64,000 bases of DNA, from the NCBI GenBank assembly GCA_037893245.1, contig JBAIAA010000259.1, positions 502,001 to 566,000 of the forward strand, read 5' to 3'. Shown piece by piece: positions 1 through 14,100 of this stretch. The DNA is from Crossaster papposus (lineage: Eukaryota > Echinodermata > Asteroidea > Velatida > Solasteridae). The notes beneath the pieces are model-generated. The model saw nothing but the letters and a program-made list of their open reading frames with translations. It had not been told where the DNA came from and ran no database searches. Position 1 is the first letter of the stretch, and each line of letters begins with the position of its first letter. The translations under genes were made by a program, and so were the position numbers.

Positions 1-660
1 AAGTTGAAGGATGCTGGATTAGACACTGAAGAGCTCCTCACGGTATACAAAGGCTATATTCGCCCAGTTCTCGAATACGCAGCCCCTGTCTGGAATGCTG
101 GCCTTACCCATAAGCAGGTGAACCACCTCGAGAAGATCCAGAAGCGTGTATGTCACATTCTCTCTAAGGACTATAAAACATATCATGATGCTCTGTCTAA
201 TCTTCAACTGGACTCCCTCCAGTCTCGAAGAATTAAACTCTGCCATCAATTTGCGGAGAAGGCAAGCGCTTCTGTGAGATTTTCAAGGTGGTTCCCTGCT
301 CCCGTAAACAACTCATCCATGCAATTGCGCCAACGAGCCAAGTTTGGTTTGTTTCACTGCAAAACCAACAGATTTCAAAATAGCCCTTTGCCCTACCTCA
401 CCAAGCTCCTGAACTCGTAAAACCATTTCAATATATTGCAAATTTTTCTGGTCTTAAATGTGTATAAATGTAGTCAAACTGTTTGTGCATTTCTGGCAGA
501 TCCTTGTTTTTGTGATTATTTTTTATCAAATGTTCACTATATATTTTCTACTGTAAAGCTTTTTAATAATTGTAATATTTTTAATGATTGTAAATTATGT
601 CGCAATTCAGCGGTATGCTGCGATGGCATTTTTTAAATAAATAAACCATAAACCATTTTT
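1..660 (+). mobile_element. 3' end of a CR1/L2-like non-LTR retrotransposon (RT C-terminus plus 3' UTR)
   Basis: The reading frame is already open at base 1 and stops at 418-420, giving about 139 residues. It shows the usual end of a LINE reverse transcriptase: the YIRPVLEYAAPVW segment, then a basic helix (LEKIQKRVCHIL) and a tail ending PYLTKLLNS. The catalytic RT core lies to the left of the window. The following AT-rich 240 bases end in short AAATAAACC-type repeats, as in CR1/L2-type 3' ends. The C-terminus looks uninterrupted, so this may be a fairly young copy. Clade is not resolvable here. Confidence 0.8.
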
Positions 661-1010
661 TTTTAATGCATCGAAGGGATTTGCAGGATTGATGGCGATT
701 GTTTTTTTTGTTGCCAGTGGAGGATGATGCAGGATCCAGGTCATGATTTTGCAGGATTGAGGTTAATTGGGTATTTATCCAAATAAGGATTGTGGAGGAT
801 TGAGGTTATTTTTTACTTTGTACTTTCACACTGCTCATGTTCTATGCACATTCTCCATAGAGCTTTAGTCAAGGTGTAAGTTATGTGTCAAGGATAGGAA
901 ACGTTTGCATACCAAGGATCATGTGTGCAGACCCTTGTTGTAATAGGGCACTTAGCAGCTGTTTGTTTTATGTTTGGCTGTTTGTTCAACTCAATGGTAA
1001 ACCAACCGAG
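661..1010 (+). repeat. Interspersed repeat 'GCAGGATTGAGG', copy 1 (empty site for the 9919 MITE)
   Basis: Degenerate short motifs (GCAGGATTGAGG and similar) are followed by a unique-looking 200-base stretch ending near 1000. The same stretch recurs at about 9550-10320. In this copy the TTA at 952-954 is uninterrupted, whereas the second copy carries a 221-bp insertion at exactly that TTA. Family unknown. Confidence 0.7.
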
Positions 1011-1934
1011 CCGAATTCCCTTTAATAAATACCTTTATATTTAGGAAATAAACAGTGAATTTGCTTCCATTTTTTTAAAGCTGGGGCCATTACTGCAAAA
1101 TAACGCCCTCCACGTGATTGAGTCTCGACCAATCAAAAGCTATTAACTCTCCTAGGTATTTAATAATGTAACTTCTGATGATCTTTTTGGTTGGGGTTTT
1201 ATCATGAGAACATTTTAGAATACAACCATGTTGAAAATGTCTCAAAAGTTTGTCTGTGTGTGTGGTTTTATTTAGGTAGCACACTCCGGCGGCAGAAACT
1301 TGACCCTCGACTGGGAGCGAGTGAGAATGTTTGACCGCGATGTCGACAAATGTTTATGAACATGATCAAAGGACAAAAGGATGCAAAGTGAGATCTCAAA
1401 TGAGTTCTTAAATAGGTCGTCTTGGCTAACTCACATAATCGCTTGAAAATTTTCAAGCAGAATTGTGTCGCATTTGGTTCTGGCAGCATAAGACGGAACT
1501 AGGCAGAGGTTGCAATGAGGATTCCCAGGTATTAGAAAGGAGGATACAATTCTCCTTACAATGCTGTTTGTTGCACTTCAATCGGATATTCCATTAACAA
1601 GTTATGGCTGTTTCAAGTTCACATTTATCGCAAATGTCGCAAAGATACAATTTATAGAAAAAGGCCTTGAAAGTTTTGAGTTTTGTACATGTGATATACA
1701 AAAATGTGAATTGTTTTCCCGTTTAACTACTTCCATATTATTTCTTTACAAAATATATTCTTTACAAATTATTCATTATTTTGCAGTTTTCTTCACTATG
1801 CCCTGTGCCCAGTTCCGCCTCAAAAAAATGTCTTATTTTCATAATCGTGTCGTTTGTTTTAGTGTTTTTGGTTTTGTTTTTTATGCTAATGTGAATTTCC
1901 ATATTCATAAGCAGAACTCTTTGTTATTTCAAAG
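1011..1934. other. Upstream intron sequence of TOP3B, no gene seen
   Basis: I see no convincing exon here. Positions 1085-1165 (around CCACGTGATTGAGT) resemble 8981-9045, so this is another interspersed repeat. The open frame from 1561 into the exon at 1935 is intronic up to the splice acceptor. Confidence 0.5.
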
Positions 1935-2135
1935 GGTGACGTCTGTAACGCAGAAAGAAAAGGTCAAGCAGCGCCCCCTAGCTTTGAATACCGTGGAGCT
2001 GATGCGCGTCGCGAGTGCGTCGCTGGGCATGAGCCCCCATCACGCGATGCAGATTGCTGAGCGGTTATACACACAGGGATACATCAGTTACCCAAGAACT
2101 GAGACAACCAATTATCCGGAGAACTTTGATCTCAA
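1935..2135 (+). CDS. TOP3B: TOP3B exon with the active-site tyrosine
   Basis: The exon enters in phase 2 (acceptor AG at 1933-1934) and leaves with two bases of a codon before GTAAGT at 2136. It encodes RVTSVTQKEK through NYPENFDL, including LNTVELMRVASASLGM and GYISYPRTETTNYP. The tyrosine of SYPRTET is the nucleophile in type IA enzymes. Length is 201 bases. Confidence 0.95.
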
Positions 2136-5100
2136 GTAAGTCTTTTATTTTAGCCTGGTTCCCTGACCTGACAGGAGCGCCGTGGCCTCGTGGCCTCGTG
2201 GCCTCGTGGTCTGTAGCATTGAATTTGTAACCTGTAGGCTAAAGCTGCAGGTTGTGGGTTTGAGTCCGGCCTGGGACTTTGGTGCGTGTGCCCTTGGGCA
2301 AGGCACTTTGTCAATCATTGCTTCTCTCCACCCAGGAGTAAATGGGTACCTGTGAGGGCGGAGATGGTTATTGTGGTTGGTTTAGCTGCTTTGCGCCGAA
2401 ATGGCAGCAATCGAGCTGTATACTCTCCAGGGAGCTGAGATGGTATTTGGAATGTTTCATGGGCCCAATGACCGGGGTAATAATGTTAAGCGCTTTGAGA
2501 CCGTTGGTGATCAAGCGCTGTATAAGCGTACTGCAGACATGGCGTACTGCAGACCTCATACTATTTTTAGACTATACAACATTTCAAAATATAACAGGTT
2601 TTCCCATTGGCTCAAACCCCAACCCCCAAGGGGTATTCTGTGAGCACTCTGCCAAACGCATCAGATTGCATCATTTGTCAAAGTGACTTGGCTGCAGAGT
2701 GCAGCGAAATCCATCAGGTCAGAAACCCTCAAGGTCAAACTGCTTCAGATTCTGCGGTCACCCAACACAGCAGAATCCGTCTCTGGCATTGTTCAATGGG
2801 GATTAGCTCTCGTAGTTTTTTAGACTGGGGTCGTTTATGCACTGATGTTGACAGCTAAATCCATCAAAGTGCACCAGACTTTTTTACCTGTTGCACTGCG
2901 CTGCGTCTGGCAGTGTTAGGGTTAACCAGTTCGCGCCGGATGATGTATATAAACGCAAACATTTCCCAAAATTAAAAACGGATGACGCATAAACACGCCA
3001 AGTTCAAGTTCAGAAATGTATGTCAGCAGCGCGCAAGGCCGTAAATGCGTGGGTGTGATTCCCAGCACTATCAGCCTGAACCCGCTTCTGATCGAGTTTT
3101 GTTAAAAATAATCCCGCCCGTCGGCTCGGCGATGTTAAAATAATCCCGGCGCAAACTGGTTAAATAGAAATTGCCAATGCGAGGTTAGATTTGTTTGCAA
3201 TCCAGAAACTAGAATCTGTATCGTTGGGCATAATTTTGTTATCGTTGTTTATATATGTGCGGCATTCCGTTATATTTTGTTTGCCCTATTTTCCTTCGGT
3301 GCACCGTACTTAGTTTTAACACGGTAATATTGTTGGTCTTCAGTGGTACTCTGAGGCAACTACAGTCCACCCCCTGGGGCAGCGAGATCAGAGATCTCTT
3401 GAATCAAGGAATCAATCGACCAAGGAAAGGCAACGACGCTGGGGACCATCCTCCTATCACACCGATGCGGAGTGCGTCTGAGAGCGAGTTAGGAGGGGAG
3501 GCCTGGAGATTATACGAGTACATTCTACAACACTTCATTGCTACAGTAAGAACCTAGGCCAAATTTCATGGAGCTGCTAAGCATTTTGCTTAGCACAAAC
3601 ACAACAAGTTTTGCTCAGTTAACACAGGTTACCAGACAAAACTTTGTGTGAAACAATTGTGTATATAAATGATACGCTTTGCTGAACTTCATGTTTATCT
3701 CATAATTAGGTTGTCTGGGTTTTATCACTAAACCCTTTCACCAGGGGAGATAAGGCTGGGGTACATATGTAAATGAAACATCATTTTTTTTTAAGTTAAA
3801 GGGAAATTCCAGGCTCAATAATATTTTACCTAGTATAAAAGAATACTGGTAACATATACTGACTCTGCAGAGATTTTGTTTTGATTTGTTATCGAGAACG
3901 ACACACGCGGTTATTATATTCACGATTTCTTGCCATTCAGGAGTTCAAGGGCGCAGCCATATTGTTCAAATTTCCCGCCTCGCCCGGGAAATTATGACGT
4001 AGTGTCTGCACCTCAATGCACATCGCTTTATTGCCTGTTGTTCGGACTGGTATCCCACCTTGACGCGGCCAACTACATTATGCAGACGTATGTTGTACGG
4101 CACCCAACTATTGCGAGTACATGTATTGCATTTCTGTGCAGAATATCGACTTGACGCGCCACAAACTATCGTTTATTTTTGTATTTTCTGAGAAGAATAG
4201 AAAATCTGTGAGCTAGTAATTATGGCATCAGGTCCTTCTCCGTATGATTTTGAGCCCACTTTCACATGTACATGTACTCTACACATTGTGTATACACTAT
4301 GCCGTACAGAAAAGGGTTCACTTGTATTCCTTGCGCGTGCAGGGCCGCTATCAATCGGGCTTCGCGTACTGATGGTGCAGACACTACGTCACAATATCTC
4401 GGATGTACCGATAAACCAGAACAAAATGGTGGCTCGCATGACGGTAAGCGCAGTGCGAGAAAATCTCTGTTTTATATGATTACCGAAACCGATAAAAATG
4501 AAATAAAAATCAAGTCACAATGGAAATTGACACTCTTTTACATTATGCAATTATAAACTATGGGTGGAGTTTCCCTTTAAGAACCTAAAGAATTTAGAAA
4601 AAAAAACTAAATCTAGAAAACAAAAAATTGTCAACTTTGTCCGGGTTTTGTTGGAGCAGGTCACATTTGATACTACACAAAAATTTGCTTAGCACAAAAA
4701 TAGTTTTGCTTAGTGAAAACAGGTTACCAGGCAAAACTCTATGCGCTTTTCATGCTAAAACAAAAACCAGCTGAATATCAGTCACAAACGATAAACATCA
4801 TTTTATTTGTAACCTTGGTTTTTTTCCCAAGCAATAATTTTCATGCTAAGCAAATTTGTGTGCTTACATGTTTTATGAAATTGTGCCCCTGATCTATTGA
4901 GTGCCCTATTTAAGTTTAAATTATTTACTTATTTACTTATTTTTGTTTAGATCAGCTATGATTGTAAAGTACTTACAGAAGACCGTGAGTTTTGTCATCA
5001 ACGAGGAACGGTTCTCCTGCACGGGTAAAACGATCATCGACCCCGGCTTCACGAAATTCATGAAATGGCAGGCAACCGACAGCATGGAGACACTGCCAAC

Positions 5101-8100
5101 CTTCAACGTTGGTGACGTTTGCACTCTAAATGAGGTAACTAATAATAGAGGGTGTCCCCCCAACCTTCAACGTTGGTGACGTTTGCACTCTGAATGAGGT
5201 AACTAATAATATAGGGTGTCCCCCCAACCTTCAACGTTGGTGACGTTTGCACTCTGAATGAGGTAACTAATAATAGAGGGTGTCCCCCCAACCTTCAACG
5301 TTGGTGACGTTTGCACTCTGAATGAGGTAACTAATAACAGAGGGTGTCCCCCCAACCTTCAACGTTGGTGACGTTTGCACTCTGAATGAGGTAACTAATA
5401 TTAGAGGGTGTCCCCCCAACCTTCAACGTTGGTGACGTTTGCACTCTGAATGAGGTAACTAATAATATAGGGTGTCCCCCCAACCTTCAACGTTGGTGAC
5501 GTTTGCACTCTGAATGAGGTAACTAATAACAGAGGGTGTCCCCCCAACCTTCAACGTTGGTGACGTTTGCACTCTGAATGAGGTAACTAATTATAGAGGG
5601 TGTCCCCCCAACCTTCAACGTTGGTGACGTTTGCACTCTGGTAACCTGTTTACTGAGCATAAGTGTTATTGCTAAGCCCCAGTTATGTCTCATTTTGTCA
5701 GAACGTCTCACGATTCCTATTTCTCGCTTACAGATTAAGCTAGTTGAGAGGCTAACCAGCCCCCCAGATTACCTGACTGAAAGTGAACTCATTACGCTCA
5801 TGGAGAAACACGGCGTAGGAACCGACGCCAGTATACCGGTTCACATCGAGAATATCTGCCAACGCAATTACGTTAAGGTGGAGAGTGGACGTCGACTGGT
5901 GCCCACTAGGCTGGGCATTGTTCTCATCCACGGATATCAGAAGGTATATTAAAGGGCGTCCATTTTTGTCTCGCCGAAACAAAGTTTAGAACGCAATCAC
6001 TGTTTCAGTACCTACCGGTAGTTTGTCTGTCGATTGGTCCGTCCGTCCCCCGTTTGTTCGTCTGTTCGTTTGTTCGTCCATCACTGTGTCTGACCGTCAC
6101 TGTGTCGGTCTCTCCGTACATTCGTCACCGTGTCTGTCAGTCTGTCGGTTCCTTGGTTCCTCGGTTCCCCCGTTCGTCCGTCACTGTATTCATTCGTCCG
6201 TCCGTCACTGTGTTCGCTCGCCCGTCCCTCACTGTGTTCGCTCGCCCGTCCCTCACTGTGTTCGTTCGTCCATTCGTTTAAAACAATTGGTCGTGTATAC
6301 AAATTTGAAGTCTAATTGCGATCAAACTTGGGTCATGGATACAATATTGTAACCTTTATATCATGGTTGTGTAAAGGTCAAGTATGGAGGTCAAAGGTCA
6401 TGTTGAGGTCAAGTTGTAAAAGTGGCTGGAATTGTACAATTGGTCTGATTTGAAAACACGAGTATCAATTGCGATCCAACTTTGGCCATGGATGCAGTAT
6501 GAAAACTTCAATGTGATGGTGATAATAAAGGTCACATATTGGGGTCAAATGTCGCTTGAGGTCAAGTTGTAAAATAGGATGATCGCTATATGTAGGCGAG
6601 ACTCGTGGTTCAAGAACCATCCTGATCGTTAGGTTGTTTTTGAATTTAGCGTAGCGGAAAGAGTGGAACAAACTTGACCCCGGGTGTTAGCGTGTTTATA
6701 TGGTAAAACAACATTGAGCAAGTTAGATCAAGGACTACAGTTAACCATAGTTCAACTAACTCTGATCAAACTCTCACTAGTCGACGATGGTTGGACTAGT
6801 GTAGTCAACTATTGGCGACCAACCTACTGCGGTTGGTCATTTTGGTTAAAATAGAAACATTTACATGGCATAGTGCAGCGGGGATCAACTATCAACAACA
6901 AATGACAGACAACAAAAGTTTGCCATGCAAACGCATATTTTTGGGGGGTGTGGGGGGGGGGGACAAGACAATAGACAAGGGGAAACCAGAGATGACCGTA
7001 GAAACGCTTTTTTTAGGGCATTTTTTGTCTCTCCGACATACTGAACTCCACAGAACCTGCAAGAGATGAGATATACGACATTAGATGTACTACAAGTGAT
7101 GTTACCAATAATGTTATGGGTGGTACCAGAAGAGTGGCCAGAAAAGGAGTCAGACTCCTGTTAGTTAGTGTGTAATTTTGTCATTTTTGTCACCATTGTA
7201 GACGATAAGAACTATTATTCTAAACTACGCAAAAACTATTGCAGTGTAAATAAACAAAAGGAACGTGTTAATTTCCCCGGTGTGAGTACAATATTTCCGC
7301 GTCACAAACGTTTGACCATAGTTAGACTAGAGTCGTTCACACTGCAACTTCATGGCGCGTGCGCTAGTGACGTCACAAACCAACCACGAGAAAACCATTG
7401 GTCCTTGATCGAACTTGCTCCTTATTCCCACCGCTCTGTCTGATCTGGTTTAAGATTGACCCCAATCTGTCGCTACCAACGATGCGTTCTGCCATTGAGC
7501 AGCAGCTGAATCTCATAGCCCAGGGCAAGGTGGATTATCACGTCGTTGCTAGTGACATCACAAACCAACCACTAGTCAACCATTGGTTCTTGATCGAACT
7601 TGGTTCTTATTCCCATCGCTCTGTCTGATCTGGTTTCAGATTGACCCCGATCTGTCGCTACCGACGATGCGTTCTGCCGTTGAGCAGCAGCTGAATCTCA
7701 TAGCCCAGGGCAAGGTGGACTATCACGTGGTCCTGAGACACACCCTGGACATCTTTACCAGGAAATTCCAATACTTTGTAGAGCAGATTCAAGGCATGGA
7801 CGAACTCTTTGAAGTGTCCTTCTCGCCGCTGGCTGCTACTGGCAAACCACTGTCGAGGTAACGAATCAAAACGATGTGATTCAAATAAATTTGGATTGGA
7901 AACTTGCCTCTGGATCCTGCCCCTTAACTCCCCACCAAAGACGCACCACATTACCTCCACCCTCCCCACACTAACGCAAAAAAAACCAATCCCCACCACA
8001 AAAACCTCTAAAATTCCGAATATCCAAAATCCCCAATCTCCAAAATCCCCAAAATCCCCCAAATCCCAAATCGCCCAAATCTCAAATCCCCCAAATCTCA

Positions 8101-11100
8101 AATCCCCCCAAATACCCACAAAACCACAATCCCCCAAATCCACAGTCCCTAAAATCCACAATCCCCCAAAATCCACAAAATCCACAATCCCAAAAATCTG
8201 CACTATACCTAAAATCCACAATCCCCAAAATCCACAATACCTAAAATTCACAATCCGCAATCCGCAAAATCCACAATCCCCAAAATTTCCAATCCCACAA
8301 ATTCCCAATCCCCAATCTCCCAAATCCTCAATCCCCTAAAACCCCTAATTCCCTAAAATCCCCAATCCCCAAAAATTCCTTATTCCTCACACTTTAAACC
8401 AATCTCCCACCCCTTAACCAGTTCGAGCCGGATGACGTATATAAACTCAAAGTTTTCCCCAGAATCAAAACGGATGACACATAATTAAACACGTCACGAG
8501 CAAGGCCGTAAATGTCTGTCATTAGCGGGCAAGGCTGGAAATTCGTGGGTGTGCTTCTCGGTACCATCAGCCTGAACACGCCTCGGATCGAGTTTCATTA
8601 AAAATAATCCCGTGCGTCAGCTCGGTGATGTTAAAATAATCCTGGCGCGAACTGGTTAAAACCCCCAACCCCCATGCCCATGAACACTACCCAATCCCCC
8701 ATTGCCCTGCAAAATGTCACCCAGAAGTGTGTTTTTGTCGTTTTTTGTAAAACAATTGTGTTTAGAAGTAGTACGCTTTTCTGAACTTCAAAGCTGTTTA
8801 TCTCATAATTAGGTTGTCAGGGTTTTATCACTAAATCCTTCCCCCAGGGGAGATAGGGTGGGGGTACATATGTAAATGATACATCATTGTAAAGCTGAAA
8901 ATCTAGAGAATTTGAAAAAAAGCAAAATCTATAAAACAAACATTTCTCACTTTGTCCGAGTTTCGTTGGAGCAGGTCACATAATAAAGCCCGCCCACGTG
9001 ATCAAGTTTTGATTAATCGGTAGCTGTCAATTCTCTAAGGTATTGATGGATTCCCAGTATTTTTCCTGTTTTGTCCCCAGATGCGGTAAGTGCCACCGTT
9101 TCATGAAGTACATCGCGGCCAAGCCCTGCCGTCTACACTGTGCCCAGTGTGAGGAGACCTACACGCTGCCTCAGAATGGAGCTATCAAGCTCTACAAGGA
9201 AATCCGATGCCCGCTGGAGGACTTTGAGCTGGTGCTCTGGTCTTCGGGGCCCAAGGGAAAGGTGATGATGATAATTAAGGCGGCTAATCATCCTTACTCG
9301 CAGCTGGGATGGTGAATTGTGAAGGACGCGGTATCTGTGGTTGAGTCGATGGCACGTAAAGGCGCCTTGTAGCCGGCCATACGACCATGCGTGACCACGG
9401 AGCACAGCTAAAGATAGAAATTGTTGATTTTTGTGGAGGGAGGAAAACCGGAGGGCCCGGAGAAAAACCCTCGTGGCACAGGAGAGAACCAAGGACTAAC
9501 TTTCCTCGCATATGGTTTGCTTCTGAGACGTAATGTAACCATCCCAAAATCCTTCAAATTCCTCTTTGCAAATTGCAGGATTTTGCAGGATTGAGGTCAC
9601 TTGAAAGTTGATGCATCGGAGTATTGCAGGATTGAGGGTGTTTGGGGTTTGTGCCACTGAAGGTTATATGCAGGATCCAGGTCATAAGACCTAAACTAAT
9701 GCTGGATGATTTTGCAGGATTGAGGTTACATGGGTATTTATCCAAATGCAAATTTTTGGAGGATTGAGGTTATTTGTTACTTTGTACTTTCACACTGCTC
9801 ATGCTCTATGCACATTCTCCATAGAGCTTCAGTCAGGGTGTAAGTTATGTGTCAAGGATAGGAAACGTTTGCATACCAAGGGTCATGTGTGCAGACCCTT
9901 GTTGTAATAGGGCACTTAAGCCGCGTTCGCATTGGACTTTTTTTGGTAAAACCTACAGAGAACTTAACCAAATTAAATCCAATGCGGCAGGCGGCGGTAA
10001 CATTGTCAAATTGTCCATTTTACCCTCCGCAACAGTAAGATCTACAGGCCCAAGCTTCTAGCGGAGGATTTAACACCGTGAACTTTGACAATCACGTACC
10101 GTAACATTTGACAATATTAGGTCCAATGCGAACGCGGCTTTAGCAGCTGTTTGTTTCATGTTTGGCTCTTTATATGCTAAACCCACTGCAGGATTTTGCA
10201 GGATTCAGGCAGTGTTCACCATTACAACAAATTTGAAAAATTTTCAGAATTTAGGTTTCATGGAGTTTAAACACTTTAAAATGGCAGGAATTTGCAGGAT
10301 TCAGGTTATATGTAAGACAAATGGGGTAGGGAGTTAGGGTTAAGGCCAAATAAAAAAACAACAATGTTTAGCCTCACCGCCCGCTTCCTTTTTGGAGGCA
10401 GCCTCCTTTTTTCTTTTTCTTTTTGTGAAAAAAAAAAAAGATAATAAAATTCTAAGATCGTATTTTAGACTTGAGCATTACTAGTGTACATGCTGTAGAA
10501 ATATAATTGTTTCTGATGGGAAGGCTAGGGTGTGACGTGTATGGTGCATACATGATCGACCTACATGAATTTTGATTTTTAATCATGGGTGAGCCATGTT
10601 TTAATTTCAAATAGGAAGATAGGGTGTGACATGTTCACTACATGACTCGCATTAAAATGTGTCGAGGGCCATTTTGAAGAAAAAAAGAAAAAAAAAGGGC
10701 TCCTCCTTCCTTTAAAAAAAAGGCATGACCCTAAACATGTTATTTTTTTTATTTGGCCTAATACTTTTTTTTTTGTTTTTTTTCCTCGGTATGTTTTTTT
10801 TTTTGTAGACCTATCCCGTCTGTCCGTACTGCTTCAGTAACCCGCCCTTCCCCGATATGCGTAAGGGGATGGGCTGTAATGAATGCACCCATCCAACCTG
10901 CACCCACTCCATCACCAAGCTAGGCGTGGCCCAGTGCATAGAATGCGATAATGGTGTCATGGTACTAGACCCGACGTCTGCCCCAAAATGGAGACTCGCT
11001 TGCAACAAGTAAGTCAACTTGCACACCTAGTTTTATGACAAAATGTGACCTGCTCTAACGAAAACCCGGTCGAAGTTGAAATGTTATGTTTTTTTTCTTT

Positions 11101-14100
11101 TTGTCAAATATTCTAGGTTCTCAGTTTAAAAATGATTTATTAATTACATATGTACCTTCACCCTATCTTCCCTTGGGGAAGGATTTAGTGATAAAACCTT
11201 GACTGTAGCGTTTAAAACCAGTTCGCGCTGGGATTATTTTAACATCACCGAGCCAAGGGGCGGGAAGCACACCCACACATTTCCGGCCTTCCTCGCTGCT
11301 GACAGACATTTCCGTCCTTGCTCGCTGCTGACAGACATTTCCGGCCTTGCTCAAGGCGTGTTTATGCGTCTTCTGTTTTGAATCTGGAGAAAACTTTGCG
11401 TTTATATACGTCATCCGGCGCAAACTGGTTAAGAGAAGGCTGGATTCTTACTGGAAGGAGGTAAAGATAGACTATGAGGTCACAAAAGGCTATGCCTAAT
11501 TGATTTACCCATCAAATCAGCAATGTTATAAGTGTAAGTGTCTGTCTGCTTGTCTGTTAGCAGTATTTTTTTGGTGGGTAGATACCTTAACCAGTTCGCG
11601 CCGGAGGACGTATATACACGCAAAGTTTTTCCCAGACTAAAAACTGTTGACACGTAAACACGTCACAAGCAAGGCCGGAAATGTCTGTCAGCATCGAGCA
11701 AGGCCAGAAATGCGTGGGTGTGCTATCCGGTACAATCGTCATGCGAACCCGCCTCGGATCGAGTTTCGTTAAAAATAATCCTGGCGCCTCGGCTCGGTGA
11801 TGTTAAAATAATCCCGGCACGAACTGGTTAAGGGTCAAGGATGATTCCATTAAATTTTCAGATTGATCTGGATCAAGATTAGCAATCTGGATCACTTGTT
11901 AATTGTTTAACATTGAGAAACGGCATTTTTGCGGTCGGGCCGAGGTCTGTGCTCTACTGAGTGCCTATTTTTTTACCGGTTTGAGCGTTTTGGAGATACT
12001 GAGATGTGAACGGTGGTTTTGGATATGTAACCCTGAAGAGGAAAATATTCTCCGTGTGTCCACGGGCAGGACAGTTTACTGTAACATTTTCTGACTTTGA
12101 CTTTAGGTGCAATGTGATCATGAGCATCTTTGAAGATGCTCACCGTATTTCCGTCGCGGAGGACCATTGCGAGGAGTGCGAGGCGGCCATCTTGGATGTG
12201 GACTTCAATAAGGTAAGTCAGTCAGTAAGCGACTCCTGGGCTCGGCTCTATCATGGAGCAGAGTTGTGACCTGCTCCAACTAAACCCGGACAAAGTTGAC
12301 CATTTTTGCTATTTTAGATTTTGCTATTTTCAAATTTCGTAGGTTCTCAGCTTAAAAATGATATATCATTTACATATGTACCCCCACCCTAATTCCCCTG
12401 GTAGTCAGGTGGCTTAGCAAATTTAACGTTACCGGCCGGACAAAAGTACCAAATTTGGCATGGAGTTTCTTTTCGACCTATCTATTGATTTTATCCGTGG
12501 AACCCACTTGATCGGTTCTGATTTTCCAAGATGGCGGCCAAAATCCAAGATGGCCGCCAGAAACAAAGGAAATGTCATATGATCTGGCTGTAAAAATCGG
12601 AAAAAGAAAAAAATGAGGTGTCAATTCAGGTGTTTCGGGGTCACTGAAACAGATGCTGGTCATGGCATGTTGCTCGGGTCACCCATTTCCAAGATGGCGG
12701 CCAAATTTAAAAATGGCCGCCCAAAAAAAGGAAATTACGTATATCTGACTTTGAAAATCGGAAATAAACAAATGAGGTGTCAATTCAGGGGTTTCTTGGG
12801 TCACTGAAACAGATGCTGGCCATGGCATTTTGCTCAGGTCGCCCATTTCCAAGATGGCTGCCAAATTTCAAAATGGCTGCCAATACTACATTAAAGATAT
12901 ATGACAGAAATTTGTATATAGAGGTGTAAAATCATTTTTAGATTCAGCACAGCTGAATCTTATAAAGTGGTATGGATATGTTAATGTGATGTAGAATGTG
13001 ACGAATTAACTCCGTCAAAACTGGCGGTCAAAACTGACCTGCTTCAACGAAACTCGGACGAAGTGAGAAATGTTTGTTTTTTAGATTTTGCTTTTTTTCA
13101 AATTCTCTAGATTTTCAGCTTTACAATGATGTATCATTTACATATGTACCCCCACCCTATCTCCCCTGGGGGAAGAATTGAGTGATAACACCCTGACAAC
13201 CTAATTATGAGATAAACAGCTTTGAAGTTCAGTAAAGCGTATTATTTCTATACACAATTGTTTCACAAAATCGACAAAAAAACCACACTTCTGGGTGACG
13301 GATTAAACTCAAATTTGGGGAGATTGTAGATTAATAGTTCATGATTCAGAAATACCCAAAACCTCAAAAATGGTAAAATCCACCCCGAAATGACTTCACG
13401 ATGTACATTGTAATAAAACACATTGTGCAACTTTGTCCGGGTTTCGTTGGAACAGGTCACAGTTGTAACGAGTCACCGATTTTTGTGAGTTCAGTCATTT
13501 GTAAGTGACTTGAGTCGAGTCACTTGGTTAAGATGTGGATACAAGTTGATCTGTGTTATATTACATGATGTACTAATAAAAAGACATTGAGGTGTCTACC
13601 TATATGTGACCAGCTCTACAAAAAAGGGTATTAAGACGCGCTGTGCATTATCCTGTAATTACAATTTTATGTGCAGCGCTCTGTTACTACAAGAGCCGGC
13701 CTTTTTCAAAGCCTGTTTTCTCAGTTGTGTAATTTGAACTTCAAGGAAGTAATCAATAATTCGCAGATTTCTGAGCTTCTAATGGAAACTTTGCTGGTCA
13801 TACGAAACCCTGTTTTTGCCACAGTACATGTATCAACAATGTTAAGGCGAAAACATGGTTGAGTAACATCAGAGTCTGTTTCTGGTGGACCTATTAGTCT
13901 GGGTCTCAGACCAAATACTTCTGACTATTTCTGATGAATTATAAGGCCGGCAGCCGCCAATGACACGTGACCAAAACTGAAATTGTCAAAATGTTTTGGG
14001 TATCATCGTTAATGTTCACGTCGTTAGAGAAAAACAAATAAGTGGCCTGGAATCCACAAATAAAATCACGTGTTGCCCAGCCTCTTTCACATACTTTATG

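Noticed and set aside
5101-5640. CRISPR-like array
   Set aside because: The 64-bp units are contiguous without unique spacers, derive from an exon end, and the genome is eukaryotic.
6023-6352. Overlapping plus- and minus-strand ORFs near 6.0-6.35 kb
   Set aside because: They are produced by the GTCC/GTTCG minisatellite and have no protein features.
7658-8339. ORFs of 176-221 codons on both strands over 7.66-8.34 kb
   Set aside because: They run through a C/A-rich minisatellite and a TOP3B exon in the wrong frame or strand.
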